From positions 12,549,693-12,613,692 of the forward strand of contig NC_079514.1 in the NCBI RefSeq assembly GCF_000801105.2: a stretch of 64,000 nt of DNA, in the 5' to 3' direction. Origin of the DNA: Raphanus sativus. Its lineage: Eukaryota > Streptophyta > Magnoliopsida > Brassicales > Brassicaceae. The translations under genes were made by a program, and so were the position numbers. Shown piece after piece: positions 36,180-47,394 of the stretch; position 1 is the stretch's first letter; each line of letters begins with the position of its first letter. A model generated the notes under the pieces. The model did no database searches and had not been told where the DNA came from. It saw only the letters and a list, made by a program, of their open reading frames with translations.

Positions 36180-36377
36180 GACCATCATTATTGGTCATCC
36201 CTTAAGGGATGCCTTAAGGAGGGGAAGGACCACAAATCACTAAGACCAAGGGGAATAAAAGGGAAAAAGCCCCTAAACAAGGGATGTCCCTTGTATTAAT
36301 CTGACCACAAAAAAAAAAAAAAAAAAAAAAAACAAAGTTAAGGGATTTGCTCTTGGGGATGACCAATAATGATGCTC
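36180..36377. mobile_element. PIF/Harbinger-type MITE, 198 bp
   Basis: Ends GACCATCATTATTGGTCATC and (reverse complement) GAGCATCATTATTGGTCATC, with TAA on both sides (36177-36179, 36378-36380). It contains an A run of about 27 bases at 36306-36332. Confidence 0.88.
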
Positions 36378-36380
36378 TAA

Positions 36381-36640
36381 AAGCATTCGCATTGGCATTT
36401 TTTAGCCAAAGTTCACACACATACCGAGACAAAAATATATTAAACAAATCACATCTTTATGAACTTCTCTCTCTGCGCTTCTTCGGGAAGAACCCGGTAC
36501 GTTACTGTTATGCGGGGTGGCGTTCCGCGATTGGTCCACCTATTCTTTTTTTTTTTAAATCCAAACGAAAAAGTTGAAAAGAAATTAATAAGAAAACAAA
36601 AATTACGAACTCCAACACCGCATTGCCAATGCGGATGCTC
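36381..36640. mobile_element. Second PIF/Harbinger-type MITE abutting the first
   Basis: Ends AAGCATTCGCATTGGCA and (reverse complement) GAGCATCCGCATTGGCA. The left TAA (36378-36380) is shared with the preceding MITE and the right TAA is 36641-36643. Its sequence differs from the first MITE. Confidence 0.85.
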
Positions 36641-36928
36641 TAAGAAGGCTCCGAGGCTTCAAGGGATAAAAAGTATGTAACACAAATTGTTAACACGTTT
36701 AGTCTTAAAATTCAGAAAAATGATATTCCCTTCATTTCATGATACCTGATGTTTTGCACTAATACACAAAGATTAAAAATTATATTTCTTTAAAGAATAT
36801 TTCAGAGATATAATTTTAAAATCAATTAATCAATTATAAAAAACTGTAAAATCTAGTTTGTTGAACAGTTTTTCAATAAAATTAAAACAAATACGTAAAT
36901 TGAGGCAAAATAATCCTTCCAAACATCA

Positions 36929-37574
36929 TCTATCTTATTAAAACAGAAACATTCTATTGGACCTAACATTTATTTTGTAAGTTTTTAAATTAAATACACA
37001 TTTATACTTTATAGTTAAACTTACATTAAATCATTAATGTTTCTTTCTTTATACTACTATCTATGTTTCCAAACAATATATTTATTTTTTATACTACTAT
37101 CAATGTTTCCAAACAATATATTTTTTATACTATTATCAATGTTTCCAAACAATACAATAATTTATCTTAGTTATGTTATATCTATCATTTTCTTTTTAAA
37201 ATTTTGTAGAAACATCATAATTTCATAAATTTTAAAATAATGAACTTTAAAATTTGGAGTATAAGATTACAAATTATAAAATTATTACAATTTAAATCAA
37301 ATTAGATTACATATCGGTCATCCAACAGTTCAATCGGTTAATCTTGGGTTTTAGTAATTTTTTTAATATGAATATTTTAAAAACCTAAATTGAATTGTCA
37401 GATCTCCGAATTAACCGGTATAATCACAATCGGGTTGAATTTAAAAACATTGATTTAAATGCAAAAATATTTTAAATACACACTTTTAAAAATTACCAAA
37501 ATATTTGTTAAGTTATTAGTGAAATTTTTCATCGTAAAATATTCCGCGCTTCCAAAGCGCGGATCAAGATCTAG
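36929..37574 (+). mobile_element. Non-autonomous Helitron, 646 bp
   Basis: It starts TCTATCTTATTAAAACAG directly after an A (36928). It ends with the hairpin CCGCGCTTCCAAAGCGCGG (37544-37562) followed by ATCAAGATCTAG and then T (37575). The TC start, 3' hairpin, CTAG end and A/T insertion site are the full Helitron signature. No Rep/helicase is present. Confidence 0.88.
37044..37160. repeat. Three tandem copies of a ~45-bp unit in the Helitron
   Basis: TATACTACTATC(T/A)ATGTTTCCAAACAATA-like units occur three times with slightly variable spacing. Confidence 0.85.
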
Positions 37575-40080
37575 TCTATATTAAAATAAAGAGATTATTT
37601 GAGTGTACTTGTTGCACCATACTTGGTCTTTTCTAGGTGTTGCTAGTTTTTTTTTTTTTGGGTGCGAATGTTAAATTAGGTGTTGCTAGTTGAATGCTAT
37701 CTCTTGTTATCTTTCTCTACAGGGCCCCTTCTCTGTATCTTCTTTTGAATTGTTTTTTTGGAATATTTCTCTCTATAAATTTATTTAATTTAGTATTTTT
37801 GAGATTGAAATATCCAGACCTCTCAATATAAAAATATTATTGAAGTCTTATTTAAACCTGACTAAAGAACTTCCACAATCTTAATGTTGTTTATCAATGG
37901 ATAAGTTTAGCGTATTCTATATATATATATATATATATGTATTGAACAAATATTTATATATTAAAGTATATTGATAATAAAATAAAATAGAATGTCAAAA
38001 TTTTGTAAATACCAAAATCATATATTAAAACTATATCAATAAAAACACATTAAATTGGAAATTGACAAAAAAAAATAGTACAATTAGATAGTAATAAATC
38101 ACATTATTACCATATACTCAAATCTGATATTTTAAATTTCCAACTTCTATATACCCTAAGCAGACATATCTATTTTATATTCCTTCCAACTATGTCTTTA
38201 TTCCCTATATAATAAAGGAAAAGTATTTGTCATTAACGCATTCCCACACAAATTTTTAATTTTACTATAGACAATTTAATGTGTTCACATATTATTTTTT
38301 TAATTAACTCATTTTTATTTCTTGTATTTCTAACATTTGTATTAGTGAATTTAAATTCTCTCTATACAACTACTGACTAATATCATTTTAGAAGAAAGAA
38401 ATACAAAATAATTAAGATTCACATCAACTAAAATTTTGAAATGAAAATGTTCTTATAAATTGAAAGTTTCATATCTTGCCGAACTTGGCAATGATTGAGG
38501 TTTTTATACACAAATAATAGATAATTGTTATAGTTTATGAATAAAAAATTGAGGTAAAAAACACCACACACAAAGTCGGATCTTTAGTCTAGCCAATTAT
38601 TAGTTCTCTTTACGAAGATATCATATCGTACCAAAAATTAGAAAAATAATCAGATTGCTAAAAAAATCAGAAATCAGAAAAGGTTTAAAAGCAAAGACAA
38701 TTCGTGAAATCGATTGAAAAATAAAACTCAGGTGCCATTGAAGAGATCACATTATTTTTACACGCAACTCTAACCCCTTTCACTCGATTACATCGTGTTT
38801 TTGTTATAATTACCAAGATTGTTTTTATAAGAAAATATATGTTAATTGTTATAGACTACGTCAATACATGTCTAAAAATATTGACACGGCGCCAACCATT
38901 TTTGTTGGTATTCTTAAAGTATAGTCCAATAATTATGTATGTTATACATCCCAAAAATATTTTTTTACATTTATTTTATTTTATTTTATTAGAAGAAAGT
39001 AAATATGGGTAAAATATCTGGATCGGAAGAACCGAACCGAACTAGATTTAAAAGTAATATTAAACACAAATTAAAACTAATTAAGTACTCAGATGTATCT
39101 AAAATTTTAATATTCAGATAACCAGACTCGAATCTAATCCAAATTGAAATATTTTGGATACCAAAATATCTAAATCAAAATTATATTAAATTTTACATCT
39201 ATTAGATATTCAAAACTATTAAAATATCTAAAAATATTTAATGTTCAAAATATATATAATATTTATTTGTTATCCATCAAAATATTTAAATTGAACTAAT
39301 TTTTATGTAAATTTAAATATTTAGTCTTACATTATTCAATTTTTTTTTGTTTTATATTATTTATTTTCGGGTTTTTAGGACTTAAGTATAATTAGATTTT
39401 TGTTAAAAATACGTAATTTAAATAGGTGTTTGAACTGAAATCCGAACCAAACCTGCAATGATTCGAATGGAAACTTCAAAATTTATAGATATCCGAATAA
39501 GATTTAAATTCGTAACTCTAAAAATTTGAAATTCGAATAGATCAACTGAATCTGAACGGATATATGAAATACTTATCTCTAAAAAACTATACGACAAATT
39601 TCTTAACACAACATACAGTAAATAATCTAATAAACTATTTTATTTTGCGCACAACGCGGATTACTATTCAGTGACTATTATTCAAACATCCCATTACTAT
39701 TCAGTGGCTATTATTTAAACATCCCATAAAAAGTTTGATATAGTGACAAAATTAAAAGCATAGTGTTTGACAGATTCTCATTTTCTCCGGACATATTTTG
39801 TCATGAGCTGACTTTTTAATTCGAACTCCCACTGCCCTTTCAAATATATGAGTCCCCAACAACATGTAAACCATGAACGGAACGTCAAAGAATTAACAAC
39901 AAAGCTCCACATCCTAATTTCAACTTTACATTTTGAAATATAGGCTTCTTCACTATCATAAACATATGTACAGAACAAAACCTCTAGAGGCGATAAAACA
40001 CTCCAGCACTCAAAACCTCAATGTAGTAAAACAAACAAAAACAAGAATAAGGTTTTCTCTGTGTGTGTATATTCTACAAG
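37575..40080. other. Intergenic DNA, possibly starting with a second Helitron
   Basis: Position 37575 begins TCTATATTAAAATAAAGAG directly after the preceding Helitron's CTAG, resembling another Helitron 5' end. No convincing 3' end was located. There is a local 34-bp duplication near 39659-39726 (ATTACTATTCAGTGACTATT). No gene seen. Confidence 0.45.
37634..37691 (-). mobile_element. Short retroposition scar (28-bp insert)
   Basis: A perfect TAGGTGTTGCTAGTT repeat (37634-37648, 37677-37691) brackets a T run plus GGGTGCGAATGTTAAAT. Confidence 0.8.
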
Positions 40081-41349
40081 CTAATCACAACAAATAGGAC
40101 ATCTGATGAGTCCATTCTCGTTACACTCGAGACATTTTTGAAACCCATACTCTTTTTCTTCCTCTACACTTTCATCATCATCATCATCATCATCATCATC
40201 TTCATGTTCATAGTACACTTTGCAGCTCCCTGAACATGTCTCACAAGGCACAAACCTTACATCTCCACAAGCCTCACATTCTTGCCCATTACAGTATTTG
40301 TTTTCTTCCACCCTCTCGCAGCCTTGTAGAAGCTTCTCAAGCTTCCCTTCTTCGTTCAACTTCCGAATCTCCTCTGCTCCTCCGAGTAACTTCTTCCCCA
40401 AGAAAACTCTAGGTAAGGTGATCCCAACACCATTTTTGAATTTACCCCCAAGCAGCTCCTTAAGCTCGTCTTTGAAACCAGAATGCATCGACACATCCCG
40501 CTCATCCACTCTAACTCCACTACTTTTTAGTATACTTCTGACATCACAGCTATCTTCATATGTCTTCCTGATACCTCTAAGGCTTGTGAAGTAGAGTATC
40601 ACTCTGTCTTTACCAGTAGGTTCCTCTTCTTCTTCCTCTTCATCATCAGAGAACTTAAACTGTGGCCTCAGTTTCAAGTCATGAATCGAATTGTGAAAAG
40701 GATGTTCAGAAGGAAGTTCTTGGAGAGACCTCCTGAATGAAGATATGATCTCAGGATCGAAATCAACCAAGTCGTCAAGCCCTTCTTCCTCCAACTGAAG
40801 CCACAGTGGCTTCACATCACCATTCAACTTGGGACGTTCACAACCACCACCATGACCAGCAAAATCAAACGAGAAGCTCCTAACGTGATTAGGGGTCACA
40901 GAATCTTCAAGCCCATCCATCATCTCCCACGTGTTGATCGTCTCCGGCTCTCCGGGAGGCGTCAAGACCGGAGTTTTAGGGACAATCTTGGGGATCTTCT
41001 CGTTCATCATGCTTGACCATACTTTAGCTTCAATAAACTTAGCCTGCATCTCCAAATTAGGTTTCTCCTTCTCTAACCTCTCTTTGTGAACAAACGCATT
41101 CACGGAGGCTCGTCGCTTCTCTCCAGACTCTTCGGCGGCGGCGGCGGAGACAAGGTTACCGCTGAAGTCAGAGGAGCCGCAGAGCTTGAGGGATCCGAGG
41201 CTGGTGGAGCTGAGAGCAACCATGTGGCAGCTGTCGTCGGAGTGTTGAGATGGGTGGTGCACCGATTGGATTTGACGCATGCTCACCGGACAATATCCTT
41301 GCTGGCAGTGGTGGCATCGCTTACGGTGCTTCGAGCTCGTACAGCCCAT
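40081..41349 (-). CDS. Glutaredoxin-like protein with C-terminal CxxC zinc-binding region
   Basis: A single-exon gene of 422 residues, closely matching what I recall of Arabidopsis At3g28850. The N-terminus MGCTSSK fits myristoylation plus palmitoylation, so membrane attachment is likely. The middle is a long acidic, low-complexity linker. From about residue 249 (RVILYFTSLRGIRKTYEDSC) there is a glutaredoxin-like thioredoxin fold with the conserved ITLPRVFLG turn and GGAEEI motif. The usual CxxC/S active site is replaced (FTSLRGIRKT), so ordinary disulphide reductase activity is unlikely. The C-terminus carries four CxxC knuckles (CEAC, CETC, CLEC, CPIC), a probable zinc-binding module, interrupted by an Asp run encoded by a (GAT)n microsatellite (about 40171-40203). 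Substrates are unknown. Confidence 0.92.
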   Translation of the reverse strand: MGCTSSKHRKRCHHCQQGYCPVSMRQIQSVHHPSQHSDDSCHMVALSSTSLGSLKLCGSSDFSGNLVSAAAAEESGEKRRASVNAFVHKERLEKEKPNLEMQAKFIEAKVWSSMMNEKIPKIVPKTPVLTPPGEPETINTWEMMDGLEDSVTPNHVRSFSFDFAGHGGGCERPKLNGDVKPLWLQLEEEGLDDLVDFDPEIISSFRRSLQELPSEHPFHNSIHDLKLRPQFKFSDDEEEEEEEPTGKDRVILYFTSLRGIRKTYEDSCDVRSILKSSGVRVDERDVSMHSGFKDELKELLGGKFKNGVGITLPRVFLGKKLLGGAEEIRKLNEEGKLEKLLQGCERVEENKYCNGQECEACGDVRFVPCETCSGSCKVYYEHEDDDDDDDDDESVEEEKEYGFQKCLECNENGLIRCPICCD

Positions 41350-41705
41350 AATGGATCAAAAGAAGATCTTTTTTTGAAACAGGGGAACCAGAAACTCTTG
41401 GAGACAAAAGAGTTTGGTAAGATCGATGAGATATATATATATATCAAAATAATAGTATATTTTTTATGGAGATTTGTGAAAATGATAGCTAGAAAAGAAA
41501 AGAAGAAAGGAGAGATCGTGATGAGTTACGAGTAAAGACTAAAGAGCAGTTTAGAAACAGAGACGGAACCAAAACAGAATACTTTTTGAGGAATTTAATT
41601 AAAGAAGAAACAAAATCAAATGGTCCAAACCAATTGAGTTATGAAAGCGAGCACAAGGACAACAACATCATCTAGTTACAGTCTCGTCCGTCTCGTCTGG
41701 TTGCT

Positions 41706-41707
<2 letters not shown>

Positions 41708-41751
<44 letters not shown>
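41708..41751. repeat. (CT)n microsatellite upstream of the glutaredoxin-like gene
   Basis: About 22 CT units, 360 bp before the start codon of the minus-strand gene. On the sense strand it reads (GA)n, a common feature of plant leaders and promoters. Confidence 0.95.
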
Positions 41752-41754
<3 letters not shown>

Positions 41755-42538
41755 GCGTTTTAGAAAAGTTCTCTCAGATAATTTGGTTATTTATAAAGTC
41801 ATCAAAAACCATTTGGTAGGTGTTCTTTGTATTCATATGGTTCATGGTTCCTTTTCGGATAAAACCTTTTTTTATTTTTTATTCTTTTTCGAAATAGGAA
41901 TAATATCTACTGGTTTTTGTGTCCTTCTATATAACTTAGTTTTGTTTTCTTTTTTGGACATAAAATATTAGCATATTGTAAATTGGAATAACACTAATTT
42001 CTTGACATATATGTGATTATTATTTTTTTGAAAATTAATTAGATTACCAATTGATTATTTAATATGTCTTCTTTTTAGTTATATCTATTAAATGGTACAT
42101 GATTTTACTCCTTTTATAAAAATGTTGATAAGCTTTATATTATTATTTTTATTTACTAAATTTAAAGAGATCATGGATAAAACAAATTAGTTTAGATAAA
42201 ATATGATTATAATAATTAAATGTTTTCATGCACGATCTATGTGTCATTAATTCTAGTCCATCATTTTTGTAGAAACAATTTCATAGATAAATTTTGGATT
42301 TTGGATCTTATCTATCCAAAGCCAGTAATTGTTTCTTTTTATATTAAATTATAAGGTTCCAAATATTAGTGCATATTGCTAAACACCGAACTATCTACTA
42401 TTAATTTTAATTAATTTTTAGATAGTTTGGGGTGAGATTTTGTGGTTTAGTAGTAACTGAGACGCCTTCAGATTCAATTTATTTATTGCGTTAAAATTAA
42501 GTCATATTGTTTATCTACTTACAAATATGAATCTTTGA
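41752..42538. other. Upstream and intergenic DNA
   Basis: Promoter side of the glutaredoxin-like gene. No gene or bounded element seen. Confidence 0.5.
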
Positions 42539-42541
42539 TTA

Positions 42542-43513
42542 GACCATCTCCAATGTATTTCTATATTTTTACCTTTAAAATAGAGAAATTTTATAATAAA
42601 AATGGATTTTACTCCAATGTATTTTTCTAAAATAGAAATTTTCAAATATAGAGTAAAATATAGATGAATACTATTTATTCCTCTATAAATAGAGGGAAAT
42701 ATAGTAATCTCTATTTTAGAGGTAAAAATAAAAGTTGATTGGAGTGATTTTGACTCTAAATAATATTAGAGCATCTCTAAAAAGACACTATATTTTGAAG
42801 TTTACAAAACTTCATATTTGAAGTTTTAAGTTAGTTTTCTCCAAAAGCAAAACTTCAAACCTAACTTCAAAATAATTTATGTTTTATGTTATGGTCCTTA
42901 TATTTATGATACTTACTTTATATTAATAAAACTTTATAAATTAATAACACATATATGAAAAATATTATAGAAATATTAATTAACAAAAAAATACAATAAA
43001 ATATATAATTTTACATAGAAATACATAATAAATATTAAATTACAAGTAAATTACTACATTAATCTATAAAACTATTTTCGTAATACTTCCATTTATGATC
43101 AATTAGTATATTTTAAGTTTCTTTTCTAATATTTTTGTTTTCTAAATTTAGTTAAAAAACTTATTGAAAGTTTTTATTTAATTTCATTTGTAGAAATTAA
43201 AACTATAAAAGCAAATTTGAAATAACTATGAGTTATAAAATATTGAAGGATTAAAAAAATTAAAGGACAAAATATTTAAGAATTATAAATATAATATGTA
43301 AATGTAAGGACCAAAATGCAATGAAAATATGAAATTTCAAATTTGAAGTTTTGAGTAGTGACACTCTATATTTGAAGTTTCACTATTCAAAACTTTAAAT
43401 TTGAAGTTTTAAAGTTTCTTTTTGAAAAATAAAAAACTTCATAGTTGAAGTTATAAAATGTCTTTTGGAAATACTCTTATATAAGTAAAAATATGGGAGG
43501 GTTGGAGATGCTC
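42542..43513. mobile_element. PIF/Harbinger-type MITE interrupted by a nested MITE
   Basis: Ends GACCATCTCCAATGTATTTC and (reverse complement) GAGCATCTCCAACCCTCCCA continue into matching ATATTTTTAC sequence. TTA flanks both sides (42539-42541, 43514-43516). Removing the nested element at 42769-43476 leaves a MITE of about 260 bp. Confidence 0.8.
42769..43476. mobile_element. Nested PIF/Harbinger-type MITE, 708 bp
   Basis: Ends GAGCATCTCTAAAAAGACAC and (reverse complement) GAGTATTTCCAAAAGACATT, with TTA on both sides (42766-42768, 43477-43479). Subterminal TTTGAAGTTT repeats occur at both ends, and the AT-rich interior is non-coding. Confidence 0.82.
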
Positions 43514-43749
43514 TTACGGCCAATTTACATGCTAAAAAATATATTCGTAAATTTTGAGATACCTAGATTAATCAATAATAAATAATGTTTAAAGAATTAT
43601 AACATTTTTACTGTTTACATATGTTCTCGCTTATAACTATTTTTGAAACATATAGCTTGAATCTAGCTCGTTTGAATGATTAAAAAGCCTGAGCTGTGGC
43701 CGGCCTATGCCTCTACTCTGCTGTATTTTAAATGTGTGTTTATATTATA

Positions 43750-43778
43750 CTAGTATTATGGCCCATGCTATGCATGGG
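43750..43778 (-). mobile_element. Helitron 3' terminus (element body to the right)
   Basis: On the minus strand the hairpin CCCATGCATAGCATGGG is followed by CCATAATACTAG and then T. This is a Helitron 3' end. The 5' end was not found, so the element may extend right toward 44800 or be truncated. Confidence 0.6.
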
Positions 43779-43779
43779 A

Positions 43780-44792
43780 AAATTAATTGTTGAAACTACT
43801 CATACCAAAATATAATTGTTTAATGTATCTTTATAATTTAATTTTAAGAGAAAATCATAAGTTTTGATTTTCCAAAGAAAAAATGTTTTAAATTATTGGC
43901 AATTCATGAAAACTGTAATTTGGACGGTGTATTAGACCCAGAGGCTGAAAACTACCTAAACTGAGAGAGGAAAAAAAACAGGTGTGGCTAGCTTTTCATT
44001 AAGGGCAAGTGGTTTTCATATAAAATGCATGTGGCTTGAGGAAAAGAGATCATTTTTTCATTTTACTATTGTTAATTATGATAAATCTATATTTCTTTGT
44101 CTGCCATTTTTTGAAAAGATATAAATCTATTCCAAAAATAATAAGTTTATATAATATATAATGAATGGAAAATGTAAAAATACCAGATGAAAACATGTGC
44201 TTTACTAATACTATTACCCGATATTATTAGGTTTATTCCACATTTGATAGGATGTTGGAGTGAATCCTAACTAAAGTTTTTCAGACCTGAAACAAAGGAT
44301 AAATACAAAATCATGGTAATTAAAGTTTTCAGACCTGAAACACTATATAAATATTGACAAAGAACAACATGAGGTACAAGAACGTCATTTACATCAAAGT
44401 CATGCAAAATAATATTATTTGATGAATCATATATAATGCACTCTCGACAATAACGATAAATAATGCATGGTTTATTAAAGATTTTTAAACAACCATGGGG
44501 TTTTAAATGCAATTTAGAAAAATTTAGTAAAGAAAATAGATAAAAAGATTACTTTTTTATTTGTATCTCCAGTCGTTGACCCGATAAAACATTCTAGTGA
44601 TGATTGAGAACAATTGACATTGTATTTATAAAATGAAAGGAAGATTAGACATCTTATTGATATAATTGTGAGACCTGGAGAAGTCGGCATTTCTTTGTTG
44701 ACATTTTATTCAGAGGTTTCTTACTTTTGTAGAAAGCAAAAGAAGTGAAAGTTAGTGGGAAGTTACTAAGTTATATAAGTCAAGAAAGTTAC
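43780..44792. other. Probable Helitron body, no gene
   Basis: The 81-residue minus-strand frame at 44267-44512 has no domain I can name. A TAAAGTTTTTCAGACCTGAAA block is repeated near 44273 and 44320. No gene is supported. Confidence 0.4.
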
Positions 44793-44795
44793 TAA

Positions 44796-45161
44796 AGGGG
44801 TGTATTCAACTGAGAGTTTCAGGTGATTTGTATTAAAATGACAAATCCACTGTTATTCAAATATGAATTTTAAAAATTCATTTAAAATCCACTGTTATTG
44901 AACTTGACATTTCGTCAAGTACTCTGAAATCCACTGTTATTGAAAATATTTTAAGTTGTGGGATTTTAAAGTTTTGAGGTGATTTTAGGGTGTTTGGGTG
45001 GAGTTTCTTAGTTAAAAAAAATAAAACTCAAATCCCATTATTTTAGGTGATATTCTAAAATAGTTTAACAAAAATCACCTAAATCTCTGCAACTTATTAA
45101 AATCATCTAAAACTCCATTAAAAATCAAATCACATCAAATACTAAATTGAATACATCCCCC
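44796..45161. mobile_element. MITE with GGGGTGTATTCAA ends, 366 bp
   Basis: Left AGGGGTGTATTCAACT and right (reverse complement) GGGGGATGTATTCAAT are inverted repeats that continue into GGTGATTTxxAT-like sequence. TAA flanks both sides (44793-44795, 45162-45164). CCACTGTTATT(C/G)AA recurs three times in the left half. A fragment of the same family is at 35686-35824. Confidence 0.8.
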
Positions 45162-45425
45162 TAAGTTATAGCGGAAAATTTGAACATGATATAGAAAATT
45201 AGGGATTTAGATTTTGGTTTCAAAATGAAAATCGATTCACATTTTTTTTAATTGGAATTAGATTTTATTTTGGTACATGATTATGTGTCAAAATTTTATC
45301 GGTGAAGTAACTTGTGATTTAGTATATAAGAGATACATGCTATTTACCAACTCTCACAACCTACAATTATGCTATTTACCAACTCTTACAACTTACAACT
45401 AGTTTTTCTAGTTTTGTACACCATC

Positions 45426-45488
45426 ATCGTATCAACATGAGTTTTCTTTTTTTTTTTCTTTTTTGAAAAAATCGTATCAACACGAGTT
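45426..45488 (-). mobile_element. Short retroposition scar (27-bp insert)
   Basis: ATCGTATCAACATGAGTT (45426-45443) and ATCGTATCAACACGAGTT (45471-45488) bracket a T-rich insert ending GAAAAA. Confidence 0.75.
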
Positions 45489-45586
45489 GCTTAAATAGAA
45501 AGTGAGATTTTCGACGTAAAAATAAAGATAAATATGGTTTTTAACTTTGTATGATGGTTGAGATATTACATTTAGTTTTTTTAATC

Positions 45587-45634
45587 GTTTCAACATAGCA
45601 CTTTTTTTTTTGAAACAATTTCAACAACGTACTT
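45587..45634 (-). mobile_element. Short retroposition scar (14-bp insert)
   Basis: GTTTCAACATAGCACTT (45587-45603) and ATTTCAACAACGTACTT (45618-45634) bracket eight T plus GAAACA. The duplication is diverged. Confidence 0.5.
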
Positions 45635-47190
45635 GTTTTTAATGTTGAGAGTTTAAGGCCGTTGTTTTTGATATTGATATTAATAGAAAAGGGTAGTATA
45701 ATTTACGTCTACGGAATTTTATGTCTATCAGCTATGTCTATGATAATTTCAGGATTTTCATAAGATTCCGTGATGAAAATTAGGACTAGCACTTTAATCT
45801 ACGGAGCACAAAGCCACGAACGAACTAAGTGACAATAAGAAATAGTAAAACTTAGTACTATTCAAACCAATATCAGTTTACACTAGTTTTGTGGAATATC
45901 TCAAATTGATTTCAAACATAGATGTAAGTCCAAATCGTGGCCTCAATTTCAGGAATATGCATACTCTCCGATATATTCAAGCGGCAGATATACGAAAACG
46001 ACAACAATCTTTCTCCCCGAAATTTTTGCCTCTGCCATTTAAAATGATGGTTTGATTCAGCACAAAGCAGACTATTTAAAATGATTATATTCTTAATGCC
46101 ACCAAGTTTTGCTGGTCCAATAAAGTGTAATTAATAGTATCTTGAATATACGTGGTTAATAACCGGTAGCTAAAATAGGAAGTATAAATAAACTCAAAAG
46201 AAAAATTAAAAACTAATTTACGTCCTTATCATTATTATTTCAACTGCGACTAAAATGATTAATGGAATAGTTTATATACATTGTATGATACGTTAAATAG
46301 AAAATGTGTTATTGATTTAGATGATCTGAATCAAACCAACCAATAACCAAATTAATTTTTAAATGTTACCCATTGATCCAATTTAAGTAGCTAAACCAAA
46401 ACTAAAAACTAAAACTAAAAACGTCACATTGGTTCAGAAACTCTGATTCTGTTAAAGATCGCATCCGTAGTTTTGCCTTTTAATTGGTTGAGAAACTCTC
46501 ATTCGGTTAAACGTCGCGTCTCAGTAATGACCAATATATTATTATTGTATCTTATACTTTCCAACGTCAAACTAACATGAATCATTGGACTTATTATTTG
46601 ATCAATGATTGGATAACAATCCTTCACGGAAATGTTTACGCCTTAAAAATCAAATTAACGGTAAGATGAGTGGAGAGAAATGGAGTATATGATAGCAGTA
46701 GAAAAGAGAAAGAGAAGTGGGTTTCTTAGTGTTAGTGGCTTAATTAATGGATGGCATTGTTGGTCTTCTGTCTTCTTATGTGTTGCCGTTTGAGACAGGA
46801 ATTAGATGGCCTCCACTAAACCTTGTTTTAAGAAACTTATTTTAAAGCATTGTTCAATGGTTGCTAGCTCTCTTTGTTTAAATGGAACGGTTTAATATTA
46901 CAATTAATTTGTATATAGAAGTAATGACGTCCCCAAAAAAACTTATGTTCATGCCTTTGTCCTTAGTCCTTACCCATGAGTCATGACATAACTGGTGGAA
47001 GTTCATATATGTGGTAATCTACTAAAGAGCTAAATGGGTTTAACATAGAATGCTTTTTCTTTGGTTGCGTGTGATATAAGTAAGTTTAATCATTAGTTTA
47101 AAGATATGGGCAGAGTCAAGAATATGGACCACAAATCAACTTCCGTTGAATAGTAATCCTAAGAAAATCAGAGAGAAATACACACACAAG
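45635..47190. other. Intergenic DNA, no gene seen
   Basis: It includes a diverged local repeat around 46436-46510 (AGAAACTCTxATTCxGTTAA twice). Nothing coding is supported. Confidence 0.5.
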
Positions 47191-47234
47191 TACATCACAC
47201 TCTTTTTTTTTTTGAAAATTACATCACACTCTTT
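47191..47234 (-). mobile_element. Short retroposition scar (14-bp insert)
   Basis: A perfect TACATCACACTCTTT repeat (47191-47205, 47220-47234) brackets eight T plus GAAAAT. Confidence 0.8.
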
Positions 47235-47394
47235 ACAATAAAAAAAAAGTTAACTCAAACATTACTTATTTTAGGACATTTAACCAGAACCATACAAATC
47301 TTTTTTTATTAGTGACATTTTTTATACCAAACATGTCATTTTATGTTATGAGAAAAAAATGTATTTACAAGAATGTCATTATCTTTTAATGCCA

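Noticed and set aside
39640..39690. Helitron 3' end from a TGCGCACAACGCGGATTACTA-like hairpin
   Set aside because: The stem is weak and no CTAG/CTRR end followed by T is in the right place.
44078..44135. Another retroposition scar (GATAAATCTAT / GATATAAATCTAT)
   Set aside because: The repeats differ in length and the insert is not clearly an A/T tail, so it was left out of the list.
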